A stretch of DNA of 64,000 bases from Candidatus Tectomicrobia bacterium (GTDB lineage Bacteria; UBA8248), in the NCBI GenBank assembly GCA_016192135.1, contig JACPUR010000001.1, forward strand, positions 186,001 to 250,000. The letters run 5' to 3'. The notes under the pieces were generated by a model. The model had not been told where the DNA came from. It worked only from the letters and a program-made list of their open reading frames with translations, and searched no databases. Below are positions 60,521 through 64,000 of the stretch, in pieces. How positions within the stretch are numbered: the stretch's first letter is position 1; every line of letters begins with the position of its first letter. Both the position numbers and the translations under genes were made by a program.

Positions 60521-60582
60521 CCGTGGAAATCAAACATGCGGTTTAGGCACACGGCGCTCAACCGCCAAAGGGCACGCCGCCG

Positions 60583-60605
60583 CTCTCCCTCTCCCGGAGG
60601 GAGAG
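60583..60605. repeat. CTCTCCCTC-type hairpin
   Basis: Arms CTCTCCCTC and GAGGGAGAG with a five-base loop, between converging genes; it may serve as a bidirectional terminator. Confidence 0.55.
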
Positions 60606-60681
60606 GGTTTCATCACCCGGCTGAGAGGCTCCTCTCTGCGCGGGAATCGGGTCAACTGAACCACATACGGGAAATTCCCAC

Positions 60682-61569
60682 CTAGCCCTTCTCCCCCGGC
60701 TTCTCCCCGCCCTCGCCGCGCCGGCGCTCGCGCAGGTACTTCTCCAGCTCCCGGGCCAGGTCCTCGCCCGACGGGAGATCGCCCGGCTCCTCCTCGTCCC
60801 CGCTCCGCAGCCTTAGCTGCTCGACGTAGTCCCGCACCGCCTGGTTCGAGGCGAGGGCCTGGTCCACCTTCTCCTCGAACTCCCGCGTCCCCGCCACCAG
60901 GCCCGACACGTCGAAGGCGATGGAGAGGAAGTCCGACATCCGCTCGATCAGGGCCAGCGCCGCCTTGGGGTTGGGCGAGACGTTCACGTAGTGCGGGGTG
61001 TTCGCCCAGACGCTGACGGCGGGCAGGTTCTCGTCCTTGAACAGGCTGTTCAGGATGCCGACGATTCCGGTCGGGCCCTCGTAGCGGGAGGGCCGCAGCC
61101 CCAGCCGCTCGCGCAGCTCCGGGTTGGTCGAGGAGCCCGTGATGCGCACGCTGGCGCCGTGGTACACGTCCGCCAGGAGCGCCCCCAGCGTCACCACGAT
61201 GCGCACGTTCAGGCGGCGCGCCATGTCGAGGACGAGGCCGGAGAAGCGCTTCCACTGCAGGTGCGGCTCCACCCCCAGGAAGACCACCAGGTCGTGGTCG
61301 AGGTTGGGGGTGCGGCAGGCGTAGAAGGCGTTCGAGGGCCAGGTGATCTTGCGCATCCCCCGCTCGTCCAGGGTGACGAGGGGGCGCATGTCCTGGAAGT
61401 TGTAGAAGATATCCGACTCGATGTGGGCGAAGCGCCGCCCCCCGACCTCCTGGGCGATGAAGCTCGCCGCCGTGGTCGCGGCGCTGCTGGCGTCGTTCCA
61501 GCCGGCGAAGGCCATCAGGAGGGTGGGGCTCCGCAGGGGCGGGACTTCCTCGATGTGCAGGTGGTCCAT
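60682..61569 (-). CDS. PAC2-family protein
   Basis: The 295-residue protein has the PAC2 (proteasome-assembly-chaperone-like) pattern: LLMAFAGWNDASSAATTA, FLGVEPHLQWKRF, IVVTLGALLADVYHG and GIVGILNSLF. The Lys/Glu-rich C-terminus is charged and probably disordered. In bacteria PAC2 proteins occur with and without proteasomes and their function is unclear. ATG follows GAGGACAGG. Confidence 0.88.
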   Translation of the reverse strand: MDHLHIEEVPPLRSPTLLMAFAGWNDASSAATTAASFIAQEVGGRRFAHIESDIFYNFQDMRPLVTLDERGMRKITWPSNAFYACRTPNLDHDLVVFLGVEPHLQWKRFSGLVLDMARRLNVRIVVTLGALLADVYHGASVRITGSSTNPELRERLGLRPSRYEGPTGIVGILNSLFKDENLPAVSVWANTPHYVNVSPNPKAALALIERMSDFLSIAFDVSGLVAGTREFEEKVDQALASNQAVRDYVEQLRLRSGDEEEPGDLPSGEDLARELEKYLRERRRGEGGEKPGEKG

Positions 61570-61918
61570 GGCGCCTGTCCTCGGGAAAAAGCGGGCTCGC
61601 GCCGCAGCGCAGGGATCGCATATTGTACCGTCCCGCCCGGGGGAGGTTCAAGGAAAGGATCGGGGAGAATAATTCACCGCCATTCATCTTCTCATTCTTC
61701 GTCTCGGTCCGTAGGGGCGAGGCATGCCTCGCCCCTACGTATTGAGATGGCGGATTCCGCAGGCTGCCTTCCGGAGCGGCCCCGTTTGATGAAGCCGCCC
61801 GGATGGGCTATATAGACGCCGTTCCCGTCCAGAGCGGCGCCGGCCCGGGCCGCTCCCTCCGTCCCACGGGGCCTCCGGCCTTTCGCCCCCGGCCCCCTCG
61901 CCCGGTGGTTCCCAAGCG
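61570..61918. other. intergenic region with REP-like palindrome
   Basis: This 349-base gap between divergent genes holds a 28-base palindrome at 61711-61738 and a TATATA box near 61810. The rest is unremarkable and no gene is supported. Confidence 0.55.
61711..61738. repeat. REP-like palindrome (GTAGGGGCG family)
   Basis: GTAGGGGCGAGGCA-TGCCTCGCCCCTAC, a perfect 28-base palindrome sharing the GTAGGGGCG arms of the family. Confidence 0.9.
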
Positions 61919-62698
61919 ATGCCGGACGATCACTTTCGCGGCAAGGTGGCCCTCGTCACGGGCGGCTCGCGGGGCATCGGGGCGGCCGTGGCCCGGCGCC
62001 TCGCGCGCGCCGGCGCCGATCTCGTCATCAACCACCGGGAGGCCAGGGGCCGCTCGGCGGAGCTGGCGGCCGGGGTGTGCCGGGAGGCCGGGGAGCTGGG
62101 CGTGCGCGCCGTGGCGGCCCCCGCCGACATCTCGGATAAGAACGCCGTCCTCTCGATGGTCGCGCGCGCCGGGCGGGAGTTCGGCCGGCTCGACGTGCTG
62201 GTGCTGAACGCGGCGCGCGCCCCCTTCAAGCCCTGGGAGAAGCTCCTCGAGCGCGACCTGCGCCAGCTCGTCGAGACGAACTTCCTGGGCAACGTCTTCT
62301 GCATGCAGGCGGCGCTCCCGCTCCTCGCCCGGCAAGGGGGCTCGGTCGTGTTCGTGTCGAGCCTGGGGAGCCGCTTCTACAATCCCGACTATCCCCTGGG
62401 CGCCATGAAGGCCGCGATGGAGGCGGCGGTGCGCCACTGGGCGGAGAGCTTTGGGGAGAAGGGGATCTCCGTCTGCGCGGTGTGCGCCGGGCTGGTGAAG
62501 ACGGACTCCTTCAAGACTCTGCGGATGATCCAGCCCGAGCTGGAGAGCCTCCCGGAGCGGCTCTTCGTCACCCCCGAGGAGGTGGCTGAGGTGGTCTGGT
62601 TCCTGGCCGGGCCCATGGGCGCCGTCTTCCGGGGGCAGACCCTGGTGGCCGACCGGGGGATGAGCAACCGCCTCCTGCGCCCGCCCGAGGGGGGATGA
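61919..62698 (+). CDS. short-chain dehydrogenase/reductase, enoyl-ACP reductase (FabL)-like
   Basis: The 259-residue Rossmann enzyme has the cofactor loop VTGGSRGIGAAVARRL, LNAARAP and a catalytic region VSSLGSRFYNPDYPLGAMKAA. The Tyr-to-Lys spacing there is five residues, neither the YxxxK of classical SDRs nor the six of FabL/FabI. The following AMEAAVRHWAESF block resembles FabL. With an acyl carrier protein and a ketosynthase downstream, an acyl-thioester reductase is the best guess. No strong ribosome site precedes the ATG. Confidence 0.85.
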   Translation: MPDDHFRGKVALVTGGSRGIGAAVARRLARAGADLVINHREARGRSAELAAGVCREAGELGVRAVAAPADISDKNAVLSMVARAGREFGRLDVLVLNAARAPFKPWEKLLERDLRQLVETNFLGNVFCMQAALPLLARQGGSVVFVSSLGSRFYNPDYPLGAMKAAMEAAVRHWAESFGEKGISVCAVCAGLVKTDSFKTLRMIQPELESLPERLFVTPEEVAEVVWFLAGPMGAVFRGQTLVADRGMSNRLLRPPEGG

Positions 62699-63072
62699 GA
62701 GAAGGGGAATCTTTGGCGGGGCCGGTTCGTTGTAGTCGCCCTTACGGACCCAAGAAGGCCTCCGGAGGCGCGTTCCGCCCCCCTCTCCCTCCGGGAGAGG
62801 GGATGGGGGTGAGGGAAGGAACGGCGGCTTCTCCCTCACCCGGGCATCCAAGCGGCAAGCCGCTTGGATGCCCCACCCTCTCCCAAGGGGAGAGGGAAAA
62901 AGCCGGCATTCCCAAGCGGGCGCCGTGTTCGGATTGCGCGGCTGCCGGCGGCATCCTTCCCCCCGGTTGCGTTCCGGGGAAGGCCCCGGTTTAATACGGC
63001 GGCTGGCTCGGACAGGCCTGAAGCGGCGGCGAAGGCGGGAGCCTTCCGGAATCAAGAAGTTGAGGAGCGTCC
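62699..63072. other. intergenic composite of nested hairpins
   Basis: This 374-base gap contains CCCTCTCCC-TCC-GGGAGAGGG near 62781, GGGTGAGGGA facing TCCCTCACCC, the perfect dyad GCATCCAAGCGG-CAAG-CCGCTTGGATGC at 62844-62871, and CCCTCTCCC-AA-GGGGAGAGGG near 62877. The pieces form one folded 120-base structure. A decayed GTAGGGGCG-like arm occurs near 62731. No gene is supported. Confidence 0.7.
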
Positions 63073-63630
63073 ATGGCACAGAATTTGATCGGCGAAGAGC
63101 GGATTCTCGAGGAAGTGAAGGAAGCCATCGCCCACACCACGGGGGTGGAGAAGGCGGCCATCACGCCGGACAGCTCCCTGGTGCAGGACCTGGGCGTCCT
63201 CTCCCTCGACTTCCTGGACGTGAACTTCCGGCTGGAGCAGGTCTTCGGGATCAAGATGGCCCGCAACTTCGTCCTCGAGCACGCCGAGGAGCTCTTCGGC
63301 GAGGGGACGGTCATCAACCCGGACAACGAGGTGACGGAGAAGGGCGTCGAGATCCTCAAGCTCCGCGTGGGCGAGAAGGCGGAGGGCCTCGAGCCCGGCA
63401 CCCCGGTGGACGAGCTCCCGGCCCTCGTCACCCCCCGCACCCTGACCAAGGCCATCCGCGACATCCTCGACTGCCTGCCCGAGAAGAGCCCCGCCGGGGC
63501 GGACTGGACGGTCAAGGACGGCACCCGCATCGTCTGCTCGAAGACGGGGACGCCCGCCGCCCTGCCGAGCGGGGACGAGATCGTCCAGCGCTGGCTCAAG
63601 TCCCTCCAGGAAGAGAAGCAGCTCTTCTAG
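63073..63630 (+). CDS. acyl carrier protein with long C-terminal extension
   Basis: The 185-residue product has an acyl-carrier fold in about residues 10-80. The attachment region is QDLGVLSLDFLDVNFRLEQ, where Ser49 would carry phosphopantetheine although the canonical DSL is LSL. Residues 85-185 form an unrecognised extension with EVTEKGVEILKLRVG, ALVTPRTLTKAIRDIL and IVQRWLKSLQEEKQLF. Normal ACPs have about 80 residues. GAGGAG precedes the ATG. It is 27 bases before the ketosynthase, so it likely serves that enzyme. Confidence 0.85.
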   Translation: MAQNLIGEERILEEVKEAIAHTTGVEKAAITPDSSLVQDLGVLSLDFLDVNFRLEQVFGIKMARNFVLEHAEELFGEGTVINPDNEVTEKGVEILKLRVGEKAEGLEPGTPVDELPALVTPRTLTKAIRDILDCLPEKSPAGADWTVKDGTRIVCSKTGTPAALPSGDEIVQRWLKSLQEEKQLF

Positions 63631-63657
63631 CCCCGCCGCCGCGCCCGGGAGATGCAG

Positions 63658-64000
63658 ATGCCGAGGAAGCGCGTGGTGGTGACGGGCTACGGCGCGGTCA
63701 CTCCGCTCGGGCCCGACGTGGCCTCCACCTTCGCCGCCGCGCGCGAGGGCCGCTCCGGCATCCGCCCGCTGCGGAACTTCGACCCCGCCCGCCTGCCCTG
63801 CCAGATCGGAGGCGAGGTCGAGGACGCCTGGCTCGACGGGCGGCCGGACCCCTCCCGCCGGCTCGACAAGTTCTCCACCCGGGGCGTCAGGATGATGCGC
63901 CTCGCGGCGGCCGAGGCCGCAGCCGCGGCCCGCCTGGGCGAGATCGGGGACCGCTCCCGGATCGGCGTGACGCTCGGCTCCCACGGCGAGCACCCGGGCG
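63658..64000 (+). CDS. beta-ketoacyl-ACP synthase II-like (3' end cut by window)
   Basis: The frame starts KRVVVTGYGAVTPLG, the standard opening of FabF/KAS II, continues with GRSGIRPLRNFDPARLPCQIGGEV, and is open to the window edge (114 codons). The catalytic Cys lies beyond the edge. ATG 63658 has GGGAG six bases upstream; an ATG two codons earlier is possible. It condenses acyl-ACP with malonyl-ACP. Whether it is housekeeping or part of a dedicated lipid or polyketide pathway cannot be judged. Confidence 0.9.
   Translation, partial: MPRKRVVVTGYGAVTPLGPDVASTFAAAREGRSGIRPLRNFDPARLPCQIGGEVEDAWLDGRPDPSRRLDKFSTRGVRMMRLAAAEAAAAARLGEIGDRSRIGVTLGSHGEHPG

Overview
The window is a GC-rich, gene-dense stretch of a bacterial chromosome. 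Lipoprotein signals, an outer-membrane-type barrel, a periplasmic metal-binding protein and a tripartite TRAP transporter indicate a diderm (Gram-negative) cell. The gene mix (HD-GYP proteins, class III cyclases, a [4Fe-4S] CysH, stand-alone TrpB2, a PAC2 protein, REP-type palindromes) suits an uncultured environmental lineage of the Deltaproteobacteria/NC10/Tectomicrobia kind. The window cannot settle the phylum. No rRNA, tRNA, CRISPR array or prophage was found.

Layout. 1-5.1 kb: a PhnP-like hydrolase (cut by the left edge), threonine aldolase, a GAF/HD-GYP signalling protein and an M48 membrane protease. 5.1-13.3 kb (minus strand): a MerR-controlled metal-handling gene set: MerR regulator with a perfect 10-2-10 operator, P1B ATPase, MerP-like protein, outer-membrane channel-like protein, NHL protein, cyclase, CcdA-like membrane protein, exported protein, DUF3105 protein. 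The ATPase reading frame passes through a UGA exactly where the first Cys of a second C-terminal HMA motif should be, so it is a strong selenoprotein candidate. 13.3-15.3 kb: small proteins, a hydrolase-like lipoprotein lacking its catalytic Ser, and repeats. 15.4-19.4 kb: sulfate assimilation operon cysH-cysD-cysN plus a TauE/SafE permease. 19.5-22.8 kb: an EF-G paralogue followed 3 bases later by an AT-richer AlbA_2 (Schlafen-like) gene that looks acquired. 23.1-24.9 kb: three tandem small membrane proteins, each followed by the same terminator stem. 25.1-28.7 kb: four tandem EamA transporters. 28.7-34.4 kb: DUF1003 protein, pyrE, DUF2007 protein, a degenerate amidase with a GerMN protein, bioA and a methyltransferase. 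34.6-39.1 kb: a frameshifted formamidase-like cyclase and a TRAP transporter with its TatT lipoprotein. 39.2-43 kb: an enolase-superfamily enzyme, a zinc alcohol dehydrogenase and TrpB2. 43.1-45.2 kb: TPP riboswitch and thiS-thiG-thiE. 45.3-47.3 kb: acetyl-CoA synthetase. 47.4-50.3 kb: a three-gene amidoligase cluster (RLAN domain, RimK-type ATP-grasp, GNAT fused to a C39 peptidase) whose product is unknown. 50.7-54 kb: an exported protein, recN and nadK. 54-57.5 kb: cyclase-TPR protein and twin methyltransferases. 57.5-58.1 kb: a REP-associated transposase carrying and abutting palindromes of a family scattered over the window. 58.1-61.6 kb: TIGR02757 protein, dtd, an HTH-REC regulator and a PAC2 protein. 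61.9-64 kb: FabL-like reductase, an unusually long acyl carrier protein and a beta-ketoacyl synthase (cut by the right edge).

The most noteworthy elements are the candidate selenoprotein metal ATPase and its operon, the ATP-grasp/GNAT-C39 cluster, the transposase with its palindromes, and two enzymes (a hydrolase and an amidase) that keep the fold signature but lose catalytic residues.
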